Shown piece by piece: positions 1 to 7,926 of a stretch of 64,000 bases of DNA. The stretch comes from an uncultured Holophagaceae bacterium. GTDB taxonomy: Bacteria; Acidobacteriota; Holophagae; Holophagales; Holophagaceae. The position numbers and the translations under genes were made by a program. Location: positions 124,001-188,000 of the forward strand of contig CAISFO010000018.1 in assembly GCA_903884655.1 (NCBI GenBank), read 5' to 3'. Positions within the stretch are counted from its first letter, which is position 1. Every line of letters begins with the position of its first letter. Below the pieces are notes generated by a model. That model saw only the letters and a list, made by a program, of their open reading frames with translations. It was not told the origin of the DNA and did not search any database.

Positions 1-686
1 ACCTGCTCGAACTCCAGAAACAGCGGGAACAGCTCTTCGAATTCATCGTGCATGACCTGAAGAATCCGCTCTCGGGGATCCAGATGGGCCTGGAACTGCT
101 TGGGGAGCGGGACGACAACACCCCCACTTCCCAGCTTCACATCCACCGGTTGCGCGATACGGCCTATTACATGGGACGGATGATCCAGAACATCCTCGAC
201 ATCGGCCGCGCCGAGCAAGTTGGACTCGAGCTTCACAAGACCAGGATTGCCCTGTCCAGCTGGATTCCCACGGTGATGCAGGAGGTTGAATCCCATGCCA
301 GGTCCCGAAAACACCAGCTGGAATGCGTCTGTCCGGTGGACCTGGAGGTGAACGCCGACCAGGATTTCCTCCAGAGGCTTCTGTTGAACCTCATCGACAA
401 CGCCCTCAAGTATTCACCCTCAGGCAGTCACACCAGGATCGAGGCAAGCCGCACGGATGCCGGGGTGCGCCTGGAGGTTCGCGACCAGGGGCCGGGCATT
501 CCCGAACACATGCGCGAACGGATCTTCGGCAAATTCGTGCGCATCCACGAAGGCCAGCCCGACTCCCGCACGGGATCCGGCATCGGCCTGGCCTTCTGCC
601 AGCTTGTGGCCGAGGCCCACCAGGGCCGGATCTGGGTGGAGGAGATCCACCCCAGGGGAAGTGCCTTCGTACTCGAGATCCCCTGA
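1..686 (+). CDS. Sensor histidine kinase, C-terminal part (5' truncated by window)
   Basis: The frame is open from base 3, so only the last 227 residues are present. The visible part is a complete transmitter. The HisKA dimerisation domain has the H-box FIVHDLKNPLSG near the left edge, whose His is the autophosphorylation site. The HATPase_c domain has N-box LLNLIDNALKYS, G1 box DQGPGIP and G2 box GSGIGLAFC. No receiver or output domain follows, so it should phosphorylate a separate response regulator. Its sensor region lies outside the window, so the stimulus cannot be read. The gene ends 14 bases before the convergent hydF stop. HDLKNP instead of the usual HELRTP is common in acidobacterial and deltaproteobacterial hybrid kinases (family knowledge). 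Confidence 0.93.
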   Translation, partial: LLELQKQREQLFEFIVHDLKNPLSGIQMGLELLGERDDNTPTSQLHIHRLRDTAYYMGRMIQNILDIGRAEQVGLELHKTRIALSSWIPTVMQEVESHARSRKHQLECVCPVDLEVNADQDFLQRLLLNLIDNALKYSPSGSHTRIEASRTDAGVRLEVRDQGPGIPEHMRERIFGKFVRIHEGQPDSRTGSGIGLAFCQLVAEAHQGRIWVEEIHPRGSAFVLEIP

Positions 687-700
687 ACCTGGATCAGTGT

Positions 701-1951
701 TCAGCGGGGCTTCGGCTCGATACGGGCCCGTTCCTGTTCGATTGCCGCCAGCGCGTCGGGAAATGGCGCCAGGGCCCGCTCGAACACCCCGAGCGAGTAG
801 GCGATGGTCAAGCCGTAGTTGGTGATGGGCACGCCCGCCTCCCGGCAGCGATGGATGCGGCTCGTCATCTCCTTGCGAATGCCCGTACAGTTGCCGCAGT
901 GGACCACCAGACTGAAGGGACCTAGATCCTGCGGGAAATCCCTCCCCTGGACATGGGTGAACTGGAGCTTGGCCCCAACGAACTGAGTAAGCCATCGCGG
1001 TATCTTCACCCGCCCGATGTCCTCACCGACGGGATGATGGCCGCAGGTCTCCGCGACGAGGATGGTGTCGCCGCCTTTGAGACGCTCGATGCCCAGGGTG
1101 CCTCTCACTTGTTCGGCCAGATTCCCCTGAAAACGGGCCATGAGGATCGAGAAGGAAGTCATGGGAATGCCCTTCGGTACATCCCCAGCCACCTTCAGAA
1201 AGGCCTGGGAATCTGTCACCACCAGGGCGGGCGGGCGGTTGAGGCGATCCAGGGCATGCTTCAACTCGCGTTCCTGGACCACCAGGGCCATGGACTCGCC
1301 ATCCAGAAGATCGCGGATGGTCATCACCTGGGGCAGGATGAGCCGGCCTTTGGGGGCCTCCTTGTCAATGGGCACCACCAGGATGGCCACCTCCCCTGGC
1401 GGGACGAGATCCGCCACCAGGCGCTGGCTGTCGAAAAAGTTCGCAGGGGCCAGTTTGAGCAGGCCGGCCATCAGATCGGCAAGGCCCTGTCCGGTCACGG
1501 AAGAAACAGCCACTGGCAGCGCGCCCATGCCTTCGACCTGCCGGCATTCTTCCGGGAGCGGTGCCTGCAGGTCCGACTTGTTGAAGACCACAAGGACTGG
1601 CACCTTGCGGCGGTCCAGTTCGGCCAGCAGGGCCTGTTCGAAGTCCCCCCAGGCACCCGCCCCGGTGACGATCATGCCCAGGTCCACGCGGTCCAGCACA
1701 GCGCGGGTACGGGCGATGCGCAGTTCCCCGAGGGCGCCTTCATCGTCCACTCCGGCGGTATCCACGAACTGGACGGGACCAAGAGGCAGCAATTCCATGG
1801 GCTTGTCCACAGGATCCGTGGTGGTTCCCGCCTGGGCCGACACGATGGAAACCTGCTGCCGGGTGATGGCGTTGAGGAGCGACGATTTGCCCACGTTCCG
1901 GCGCCCGAAGAGGCCAATGTGGAGGCGGAGGGATTTGGGTGTGGCTTGCAT
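701..1951 (-). CDS. hydF: [FeFe]-hydrogenase H-cluster maturation GTPase HydF
   Basis: HydF is the scaffold/carrier on which the di-iron subcluster of the [FeFe]-hydrogenase H-cluster is completed before transfer to apo-HydA. The 416-residue protein has an N-terminal GTPase domain: Walker A GRRNVGKSS at about 16-24, switch GTTTDP, G3 DTAG and G4 NKSD. The C-terminal cluster-binding domain has Cys303-x-His305, then His351-Cys352-x2-Cys355. This fits the family pattern CxH...HCxxC with 45 residues between the halves. Its ATG overlaps the TGA of the upstream lyase gene (TGATG), so the two are translationally coupled. It is divergent from hydCBA, which encodes its probable client. The partner maturases HydE and HydG are not in this window. 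Confidence 0.96.
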   Translation of the reverse strand: MQATPKSLRLHIGLFGRRNVGKSSLLNAITRQQVSIVSAQAGTTTDPVDKPMELLPLGPVQFVDTAGVDDEGALGELRIARTRAVLDRVDLGMIVTGAGAWGDFEQALLAELDRRKVPVLVVFNKSDLQAPLPEECRQVEGMGALPVAVSSVTGQGLADLMAGLLKLAPANFFDSQRLVADLVPPGEVAILVVPIDKEAPKGRLILPQVMTIRDLLDGESMALVVQERELKHALDRLNRPPALVVTDSQAFLKVAGDVPKGIPMTSFSILMARFQGNLAEQVRGTLGIERLKGGDTILVAETCGHHPVGEDIGRVKIPRWLTQFVGAKLQFTHVQGRDFPQDLGPFSLVVHCGNCTGIRKEMTSRIHRCREAGVPITNYGLTIAYSLGVFERALAPFPDALAAIEQERARIEPKPR

Positions 1952-3363
1952 CAGGCTCCCCCTGGACCCGGCAGCTTCGAACCCAGCCTGTTCACCGCTT
2001 CTGCGCGGGTGAGTTCCCGGAACTGTGCTTCCGTGAACAGACCTTCGAGGATGCCTTGGTCCTTCACGCCTTGGCCCTTGGCACGGGCTACCAGGGCGCA
2101 GGTCGCCTCGTAGCCCAACAGGGGAAGCAGCGCCGTGGCTGCGGCGGTGCCGTTCTCTATGTGGCGGCGGCAGTGCTCCTCGTCGGCTTCGAGGCCCATC
2201 ACACAGTGGTGGGCGAGGATTCCACAGGCCCTGGCCAGCAGATCCAGGCTCTCAAGGAGGCTGTGGGCCACCAGGGGCAGGAAGGGCTGCAGTTCCAGGC
2301 TGCCCAGGGCGATGGCGAACGTAATGGCCTGATCATGGGCGATGGCGAGGATCGCTGCCTGAGTCACGGCCTCGGGGATCACCGGGTTCACCTTGCCTGG
2401 CATGATGCTGCTGCCGGCCTGACGGGCCGGGAGCCGGATCTCTCCCAGGCCTGCGGCGGGACCACTGGAGAGAAGCCGGAGATCACCGCTGATCTTGATC
2501 AAGGTGCTGGCCAGGGCCTTGAGAAGGCCCGAGACTTCCACGAAGACATCCGCATTCTGGGTGGCCTCGACCAGATTCTCGGCGCGAGCCAGCCCGAGTC
2601 CGGTGATCTCCCGAAGCTCATCCACCACACGGAAGATGAACTCCCGCGGGGCCGCGAGCCCAGTGCCTATGGCCGTGCCGCCGAGGTTCACCACCCGCAG
2701 CCGCTCCTCGCATTTCGCCAGCCGCCAGCGATCGCGGTTCAAGGCTTCTGCATAGGCCCCCATCTCCCGTCCGAGCGTCATGAGTACCGCATCCTGCAGC
2801 TCCGTGCGACCCACCTTGACCACGTGGGCAAAGGCCTTCTCCTTGGCCTGGAAGGCCTCCTGGAGTTCGAGCACCCGGCGCTCCAGCTCCTTCAACCCCC
2901 AGATGGCGGCGATGCGAAGGGCCGTTGGATACGTATCGTTGGTACTCTGGTGAAGATTCAGGTCCTCCGTGGGGGACACGCGGTCGTAGCTCCCATGGGG
3001 GCAGTCCAGGAATTCCAGGGCCCGGTTGGCGAGCACCTCGTTGACGTTCATGTTGGTGCTGGTACCCGCCCCGCCCTGCAAGGCATCCACGAGCACATCA
3101 CCCGCCAACTCCCCCTGAAGCAGCTCGAGACAGGCCCGCTCCATGGCGTCGGCCTTCGCGAAATCCAGGAAATACCCCAGGGCCCGATTCGTTCGCAGGG
3201 CGGCCAGCTTCACCGCGCCGAAAGCCTGGGCCAGGTGACCATGCACGGGATGGCCGAGCAGCGGAAAGTTGGCCAAGGCACGGGCCGTGTGGATCCCGTG
3301 GCGTGACGCCATAGGCACGTCCATGGTCCCCAGAAGATCCTGTTCCACTCGCATGTCCGCCAT
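1951..3363 (-). CDS. aspA: Aspartate ammonia-lyase / fumarase-superfamily enzyme linked to hydF
   Basis: Predicted aspartate = fumarate + ammonia lyase. The superfamily signature GSSIMPGKVNP is intact and carries the catalytic loop Ser. STNDTYPTA and GTSTNMNVNEV match the substrate-binding regions, and the 470-residue length is normal for AspA. Fumarase C shares these motifs. AspA is preferred because the N-terminus MRVEQDLLGTMDVP resembles AspA, and because ammonia-lyases of this type recur beside hydE/F/G in other bacteria (established genomic association). There the enzyme is thought to supply ammonia or serve H-cluster assembly, which is inference here. The start is uncertain: ATG 3363 is used, ATG 3354 is equally good, and neither has a strong Shine-Dalgarno. 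It is the first gene of the aspA-hydF unit. Confidence 0.88.
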   Translation of the reverse strand: MADMRVEQDLLGTMDVPMASRHGIHTARALANFPLLGHPVHGHLAQAFGAVKLAALRTNRALGYFLDFAKADAMERACLELLQGELAGDVLVDALQGGAGTSTNMNVNEVLANRALEFLDCPHGSYDRVSPTEDLNLHQSTNDTYPTALRIAAIWGLKELERRVLELQEAFQAKEKAFAHVVKVGRTELQDAVLMTLGREMGAYAEALNRDRWRLAKCEERLRVVNLGGTAIGTGLAAPREFIFRVVDELREITGLGLARAENLVEATQNADVFVEVSGLLKALASTLIKISGDLRLLSSGPAAGLGEIRLPARQAGSSIMPGKVNPVIPEAVTQAAILAIAHDQAITFAIALGSLELQPFLPLVAHSLLESLDLLARACGILAHHCVMGLEADEEHCRRHIENGTAAATALLPLLGYEATCALVARAKGQGVKDQGILEGLFTEAQFRELTRAEAVNRLGSKLPGPGGA

Positions 3364-3594
3364 AGGCCGAGTCCACTCCCGGGACAACCCCGGTCACCGG
3401 TGATTGTTGCAGAGTTGTACGGCCAGACAGGCTGCACTGGCAGTGCCGGCGATCCTGGCCAACTGGGCGGCGCACAGTGGCAGCTCTCGCTCTCCACTGA
3501 ACTTGGCCTTCGTGGTAGGCACAGTCGTGATTTTCAAAATTCATTTGGGGATTTTGTGTGAGCAGATTTTTTTGAACTTGAATCACATTTTTGC

Positions 3595-3623
3595 TTGCCC
3601 TGCCCAAGGACCCGACGCACAAT
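3595..3623 (+). promoter_or_regulatory. Candidate promoter of the hydrogenase operon
   Basis: TTGCCC (3595-3600) and CACAAT (3618-3623) are separated by exactly 17 bases, each with 4 of 6 matches to sigma-70 boxes. An AT-rich stretch at about 3530-3593, unusual in this GC-rich window, lies just upstream and could act as an UP element. Transcription from here would give a leader of about 205 bases before the response-regulator ATG. The rest of the aspA/operon intergenic region (3364-3835) holds no convincing gene. Confidence 0.3.
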
Positions 3624-3763
3624 GCCGACACGTAGGTCATCAACGAAAATGGTCGCCTCACACCCATTGAATTTCGCTCGCGCAGCAAATTTGAACGTGG
3701 AAGTGCATTGTCGTTTTGGAAAGACCGCACCTGCTGGGCCCCTGTTCAACCCGAGCATTCCCG

Positions 3764-3835
3764 AGGTACCGGGGCCTGCCCCTGCGAAGGAACCTACCGG
3801 CCGAAGGGCCGAAACCCGGGAAAGGAGTCAGAACC
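3764..3835 (+). promoter_or_regulatory. GC-rich structured 5' leader of the hydrogenase operon
   Basis: Just before the response-regulator start the leader can form two compact hairpins: GGGG-CCTG-CCCC at 3771-3782 and CGGCC-GAAG-GGCCG at 3798-3811. AGGT (3764-3767) and ACCT (3792-3795) could close a helix around the first. The ribosome-binding site AGGAG is at 3823-3827, eight bases before ATG 3836. I could not match this to a riboswitch class I know. It may be only a GC-rich leader. Confidence 0.3.
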
Positions 3836-4207
3836 ATGGCCAAGATCTTAGTGGTGGACGATGACGCCGACATCGTCGCGGCGACCCAGCTATTCCTGAC
3901 CAGGGAAGGGCACCAGGTCGAGTCGGCCTTCAACCGGCAGGACGGGCTCAACAAGGTCGCCTCCTTCAAGCCCGATCTGCTGATCCTGGACGTGATCATG
4001 GAACAGCCGGACGACGGCTTCACCATCGCCCAGGAACTGCGGCGGGTTGGCAACAAGCTGCCCATCCTCATGCTCACGTCCGTGGAGACCGTCTCGGGTC
4101 TCACCTTCGGCAAGGACGCCGTGATGGTTCCCGTCGATGATTTCCAATCCAAGCCTATCGAGCCAGCCAAGCTGATCGAGAAGGTCAACCACCTCTTGCA
4201 GCGATAG
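3836..4207 (+). CDS. Single-domain response regulator, first gene of the hydrogenase operon
   Basis: A 123-residue stand-alone CheY-like receiver. The acidic pair is DDD at 8-10, the phospho-acceptor is Asp52 in LLILDVIM, the switch Thr/Ser is in LMLTS, and the conserved Lys is in QSKP. There is no output domain. The start is set by AGGAG eight bases upstream; a longer open frame from 3716 has no homology-like content. The stop lies nine bases before hydC, so it is the first gene of the hyd operon. Single-domain regulators inside hydABC-type operons are known from other anaerobes. The role is not established, and interaction with a kinase or a phosphatase such as the CheZ-like protein at 29241 is possible. 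The operon position suggests it reports on or tunes hydrogenase use (inference). Confidence 0.9.
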   Translation: MAKILVVDDDADIVAATQLFLTREGHQVESAFNRQDGLNKVASFKPDLLILDVIMEQPDDGFTIAQELRRVGNKLPILMLTSVETVSGLTFGKDAVMVPVDDFQSKPIEPAKLIEKVNHLLQR

Positions 4208-4216
4208 GAGGACCCG

Positions 4217-4738
4217 ATGCTCATGACCGCACGAGAGCGCCTCGCAAGAGAGATCAAGGCCCTCGCCGAAAAGCACGGCCATGCCCGCGCCGCCTTGATT
4301 CCCATCGTCCAGGAAATCAAGCACAAGTACCGCAAGGTGGATGATTTCGCCATGCAGGTCATCGCCGACCAGCTGGGCATCCATCCCGTGGAAGTCTACA
4401 GCGTTGTCTCCTTCTACGCCTTCCTCGGCAGCCAAGCCAGCGGCAAATTCATCATCCGCCTCTGCCGCACCATCTCCTGCGACATGCAGGGCAAAGAGCG
4501 GGTCATGCGCCAGATGGAGAATGACCTTGGCATCAAGTTCGGTGAGACCACCTCCGACGGCAAGTTCAGCCTGGAGTGGGCGAACTGCATGGGCATGTGC
4601 GACCAGGGGCCCGCGATGCTCGTGAACGAGAAGATCTACACCCATGTGACGCCAGAGAAAGTTCACGAAATCCTGGAAGAATGCCGCCGATCCTTCGGCG
4701 TCCACGCCACCGAACAGAAGGAGGTCTACCTCGTATGA
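4217..4738 (+). CDS. hydC: NAD-linked [FeFe]-hydrogenase gamma subunit (NuoE-like, HydC)
   Basis: A 173-residue thioredoxin-like [2Fe-2S] protein of the NuoE/HydC/HndA family. The cluster ligands are Cys83 and Cys88 (CRTISC) and Cys124 and Cys128 (CMGMC), the family pattern. The N-terminal 70 residues form the helical bundle typical of NuoE, with the IPIVQEIKHKY and EVYSVVSFY segments. It should act in the cytoplasm as the small electron-transfer subunit docking on HydB. GGAGGA sits just upstream of ATG 4217. The last codon runs into the hydB start (ATGA overlap), so translation of hydC and hydB is coupled. Confidence 0.95.
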   Translation: MLMTARERLAREIKALAEKHGHARAALIPIVQEIKHKYRKVDDFAMQVIADQLGIHPVEVYSVVSFYAFLGSQASGKFIIRLCRTISCDMQGKERVMRQMENDLGIKFGETTSDGKFSLEWANCMGMCDQGPAMLVNEKIYTHVTPEKVHEILEECRRSFGVHATEQKEVYLV

Positions 4739-5910
4739 GCCCACTCCCGACCTTCAGCAGCATGGCGCCCGAAGCGGGCCTGGACCGGGCGCTCGCCTTG
4801 AGCCGCCCCGACATCATCGAAGAAGTGAAACAGTCCGGCCTGAAAGGCCGTGGTGGAGCGGGGTTCCCCACCGGCATGAAGTGGAATTTCGCGGCCGCCG
4901 CCCAGGCCGATGAGAAATTCATCATCTGCAATGCGGATGAAGGCGAGCCGGGCACCTTCAAGGACCGGGTCATCCTGCAGGATCATGCCGACCTGGTGTT
5001 CGAAGGCATGACCATCGCAGGCAAGGCCGTCAATGCACAGGAAGGGATCGTGTTCCTCCGGGGTGAATACACCTACCTCCGTCCCCAGTTGGAAGCGGCC
5101 CTGGCCAAACGCCGGAAGAAGGGCCTGCTGGGGAAGGACATCCTGGGCAGCGGCCTGGACTTCGATATCCGCATCTTCATGGGCGCCGGGGCCTACATCT
5201 GCGGCGAGGAAACCGCGCTCATCGAGGCTCTCGAGGGCTTCCGTGGCGAGCCCCGCAACCGCCCGCCCTTCCCCGTGAACACGGGATTCCTGGGCCGGCC
5301 CTCCGTGGTGAACAACGTCGAGACCCTGGCCTGCGCGGCCTGCATTATGCAACGGGGCGCTGCCTGGTGGAAAGCGATGGGCACTGAGAAATCCACTGGC
5401 TTCAAGGTCTTCAGCATCTCTGGTGATTGCGGCAAGCCTGGCGTCTACGAGTTCCCCATGGGCATCACCGTCGCCCAGCTCCTGCAGGAAGTCGCCGGAG
5501 TGGGCGCCAAGGCGGTCCAGGTGGGTGGCGCCTCTGGTCTTTGCATCCCGGCCAGCCAGTTCTCCAGGGCCATCGCCTTCGAGGACATTCCCACTGGCGG
5601 GTCGATCATCGTCTTCGGTCAGCACCGGGACATGCTGGATGTCCTCCACAACTTCCTGGAATTCTTCGTCGACGAGTCCTGCGGCCAGTGCACCCCCTGC
5701 CGCCTGGGCAACGGCAAGCTTCTGGAAGGTGTCGAGCTTTTGAAGGAAGGCAAGTGTTCCATGGCCTATCTCCAGGAGCTCTGTGCTCTAGGAGACACCA
5801 TGCAGATCGCCTCAAAATGCGGCCTCGGCCAGAGCAGCCCTAGCGCCTTCCTCTCGGTGGTGAAGAACTTCCGGGAAGAGCTTATGGGCCGGACCTATTC
5901 CCAAGTGTGA
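4735..5910 (+). CDS. hydB: NAD(P)H-binding flavoprotein subunit of [FeFe]-hydrogenase (NuoF-like HydB), short form
   Basis: HydB binds FMN and NAD(H) and one [4Fe-4S] cluster. The 391 residues contain the NADH/FMN region GRGGAGFPTG (38-47), NADEGEPGTFKDR, the GAGAYICGEETALIEALEG segment and the cluster ligands Cys316, Cys319, Cys322 and Cys362. The start is ATG 4735 in the ATGA overlap with hydC. An in-frame extension to 4576 lies inside hydC and is rejected. Bifurcating HydB proteins are usually about 600 residues because they add an N-terminal [2Fe-2S] thioredoxin domain and a C-terminal 2x[4Fe-4S] ferredoxin domain. Both are missing, and the protein ends about 30 residues after Cys362. It therefore looks like the bare NuoF core, which bears on whether this enzyme can bifurcate. 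Confidence 0.95.
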   Translation: MSPLPTFSSMAPEAGLDRALALSRPDIIEEVKQSGLKGRGGAGFPTGMKWNFAAAAQADEKFIICNADEGEPGTFKDRVILQDHADLVFEGMTIAGKAVNAQEGIVFLRGEYTYLRPQLEAALAKRRKKGLLGKDILGSGLDFDIRIFMGAGAYICGEETALIEALEGFRGEPRNRPPFPVNTGFLGRPSVVNNVETLACAACIMQRGAAWWKAMGTEKSTGFKVFSISGDCGKPGVYEFPMGITVAQLLQEVAGVGAKAVQVGGASGLCIPASQFSRAIAFEDIPTGGSIIVFGQHRDMLDVLHNFLEFFVDESCGQCTPCRLGNGKLLEGVELLKEGKCSMAYLQELCALGDTMQIASKCGLGQSSPSAFLSVVKNFREELMGRTYSQV

Positions 5911-5928
5911 ATAAGGGAGGATTCGAGC

Positions 5929-7857
5929 ATGTCCCATACCACCATCCTTGATACCGGCAGCCGTGCTCCAAAGAGCCAGCAGTCGCTCTCCGTTCCCAGG
6001 TCCGGCAGCGATGAGGCCATCGGCGGTACCGTCACGGCCAGCATCAATGGCCAGGATGTGAAGGTCCCCCTGGGGACCACCATTCTGGCCGCGGCCCAGA
6101 AGGTCGGCATCCGCATCCCGACCCTTTGCCATCATCCCGATCTCTGCGTCGCCGGCGTGTGCAGGGTTTGCGTCGTGGAAGTGGAAGGCCAGCGCACCCT
6201 CCAGGCAGCGTGCGCCTTTCCCATCACCTCTCCGATCAAGGTGCTGACCCACACCCAGAAGGTCCGGCAAACTCGCCGCCATGTCATCGACCTGCTGCTC
6301 TCCGAACACTACGGAGAGTGCTACGCCTGCGGACGGAACAACAACTGCGAGTTGCAGAGCCTGGCCAAGGAATATGGCGTGGACTTCTTCCGCTTCGGCC
6401 ACCCCGACAAGCCCAAGTTCGAGATCGACCGCTCCAGCTACTCCGTCATCCGGGACAACGACAAATGCGTGCTCTGCCGCCGCTGTGTCCGCACCTGCAT
6501 CGATCTGCAGGAGGTGGGCACCATCGAGGTCGCCGGCCGCAGCGACAAGAGCTACATCACGACCTTCAAGGACAAGCCCCTGGGTGAGGTGGTCTGCATC
6601 AACTGCGGGCAGTGCATCAATCGCTGCCCGACCGGCGCCCTGCGCGCCAATGATCCCACGGACGAAGTCTGGGCGGCCATCGATGATCCCAGGAAGCATG
6701 TGGTTATCCAGACCGCCCCGAGCCCCCGGGCGGCCATCGGCGAATGCTTCGGCCTGCCCCCGGGTGAGCCCCTCACCTTCGAGCTGAATACCGCCCTGCG
6801 CCTGTGCGGCTTCGACCGCATCTTCGATACCAACTTCACGGCCGATCTCACCATCATTGAGGAAGGTACTGAGCTGATCCTCAGGCTGTACAAGGCACTT
6901 GTAGCCAAGGACCCCGACATCGCCCTGCCCCAGTTCACCAGCTGCTCGCCCGGCTGGGTGAAGTACCTCGAGCACTTCTACGCCCAGTACATCCCCAATC
7001 TCAGCTCTGCCAAGAGCCCCCAGCAGATGTTCGGCGCGGTCATCAAGACCTACTATGCCGAGAAGCATGGCATCGACCCCAAGGACATCGTCACCGTCGC
7101 CCTCATGCCCTGCTCGGCGAAGAAGTTCGAATGCAACCGCTCCGAGATGGACGACAGCGGCTTCAAGGATGTGGACTATGGCCTCACCACTCGCGAGCTC
7201 GCCAAGATGATCAGCGAAGCGGGCCTTGAGCTGCCCAAGCTGCCCAAGTCGGACTTTGACGCTCCCTTCGGCACCGCCACGGGCTCCGGCGTGATCTTTG
7301 GAGCCACCGGCGGCGTCATGGAAGCCGCGCTCCGTACCGTGATCGAACTGGTGACTGGCGCGAAGGTGGAGAACCTCTTCGAAAAGGCCAACATCATCCC
7401 CGTCCGTGGTTTCGAAGGTGTGAAGTATGTGGAGCTGCCCATCACCCAGGTGGGCCCCGTGCCGGACATCCTCAAACACCTGGTGCCCGACTGGGAGTGG
7501 CTGAAGGGCGCGACCTTGAAGGTTGCGGTGGCCCATGGCACTGCCAATGCCAGGAAGGTGATGGAAGACATCAAGGCAGGTGGAAAGTTCAGCCAGTGCC
7601 ATTTCATCGAGTTCATGGGCTGTCCCGGAGGGTGCATCGGCGGCGGTGGTCAGCCCATTCCCACCTCACCCGAGATCCGCTCGGCCCGAGCCAAGGCGAT
7701 CTACGCCGAGGACGCGGGCTACGAGGTTCGCAAATCCCATGAAAACCCTGATGTGGTAACCATCTACAAGGAATTCCTCACGGATGGCCCCTGTGGGCAC
7801 AAGAGTCACAAGCTCCTGCACACCCGCTACGTGGCCCGGGGGAAATACATCGAGTAG
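5929..7857 (+). CDS. hydA: [FeFe]-hydrogenase catalytic subunit HydA (group A3-like)
   Basis: H2 activation and production by the H-cluster. The 642 residues are in the usual order. First comes an N-terminal [2Fe-2S] ferredoxin domain (about 35-115). Next is a His-Cys3 [4Fe-4S] motif, HYGECYACGRNNNC. Then come two [4Fe-4S] sites, CVLCRRCVRTC and CINCGQCINRCP, and last the H-domain. H-cluster ligands are Cys339 (L1 TSCSPGW), Cys395 (L2 MPCSAKK), and Cys565 and Cys569 (L3 FMGCPGGCIGGGGQP). The residue after Cys339, the proton-relay Cys in clostridial enzymes (Cys299 of CpI), is Ser here. No signal peptide is seen, so the enzyme is cytoplasmic. With HydB and HydC it forms an NAD-linked trimer. 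GGGAGG precedes ATG 5929, and a strong terminator follows the gene. Confidence 0.97.
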   Translation: MSHTTILDTGSRAPKSQQSLSVPRSGSDEAIGGTVTASINGQDVKVPLGTTILAAAQKVGIRIPTLCHHPDLCVAGVCRVCVVEVEGQRTLQAACAFPITSPIKVLTHTQKVRQTRRHVIDLLLSEHYGECYACGRNNNCELQSLAKEYGVDFFRFGHPDKPKFEIDRSSYSVIRDNDKCVLCRRCVRTCIDLQEVGTIEVAGRSDKSYITTFKDKPLGEVVCINCGQCINRCPTGALRANDPTDEVWAAIDDPRKHVVIQTAPSPRAAIGECFGLPPGEPLTFELNTALRLCGFDRIFDTNFTADLTIIEEGTELILRLYKALVAKDPDIALPQFTSCSPGWVKYLEHFYAQYIPNLSSAKSPQQMFGAVIKTYYAEKHGIDPKDIVTVALMPCSAKKFECNRSEMDDSGFKDVDYGLTTRELAKMISEAGLELPKLPKSDFDAPFGTATGSGVIFGATGGVMEAALRTVIELVTGAKVENLFEKANIIPVRGFEGVKYVELPITQVGPVPDILKHLVPDWEWLKGATLKVAVAHGTANARKVMEDIKAGGKFSQCHFIEFMGCPGGCIGGGGQPIPTSPEIRSARAKAIYAEDAGYEVRKSHENPDVVTIYKEFLTDGPCGHKSHKLLHTRYVARGKYIE

Positions 7858-7867
7858 CCCCTTTTCC

Positions 7868-7909
7868 CAGAAGACAGAGGCCGGACTTCCGCCCGGCCTC
7901 TGTCTTCTG
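7868..7909. terminator. Bidirectional intrinsic terminator after hydA
   Basis: A perfect 17-bp inverted repeat has arms 7868-7884 and 7893-7909 around an 8-base loop, followed by a short pyrimidine tract. It lies between the convergent hydA and DUF1684 genes. An A-poor tail on each side weakens it slightly as a classical Rho-independent site, but the stem is by far the strongest in the window. Confidence 0.85.
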
Positions 7910-7926
7910 TCCGCAGGGACAATGCC

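Noticed and set aside
1939..3306. A 455-codon plus-strand frame across the ammonia-lyase gene
   Set aside because: The minus-strand product has complete family signatures (GSSIMPGKVNP); the plus frame is a shadow with low-complexity composition.
3764..3835. The leader before the hydrogenase operon as a c-di-GMP/cGAMP (GEMM) or glycine riboswitch
   Set aside because: Hairpins are present, but the conserved GEMM core and the glycine aptamer consensus are not. It is kept only as an unclassified structured leader.
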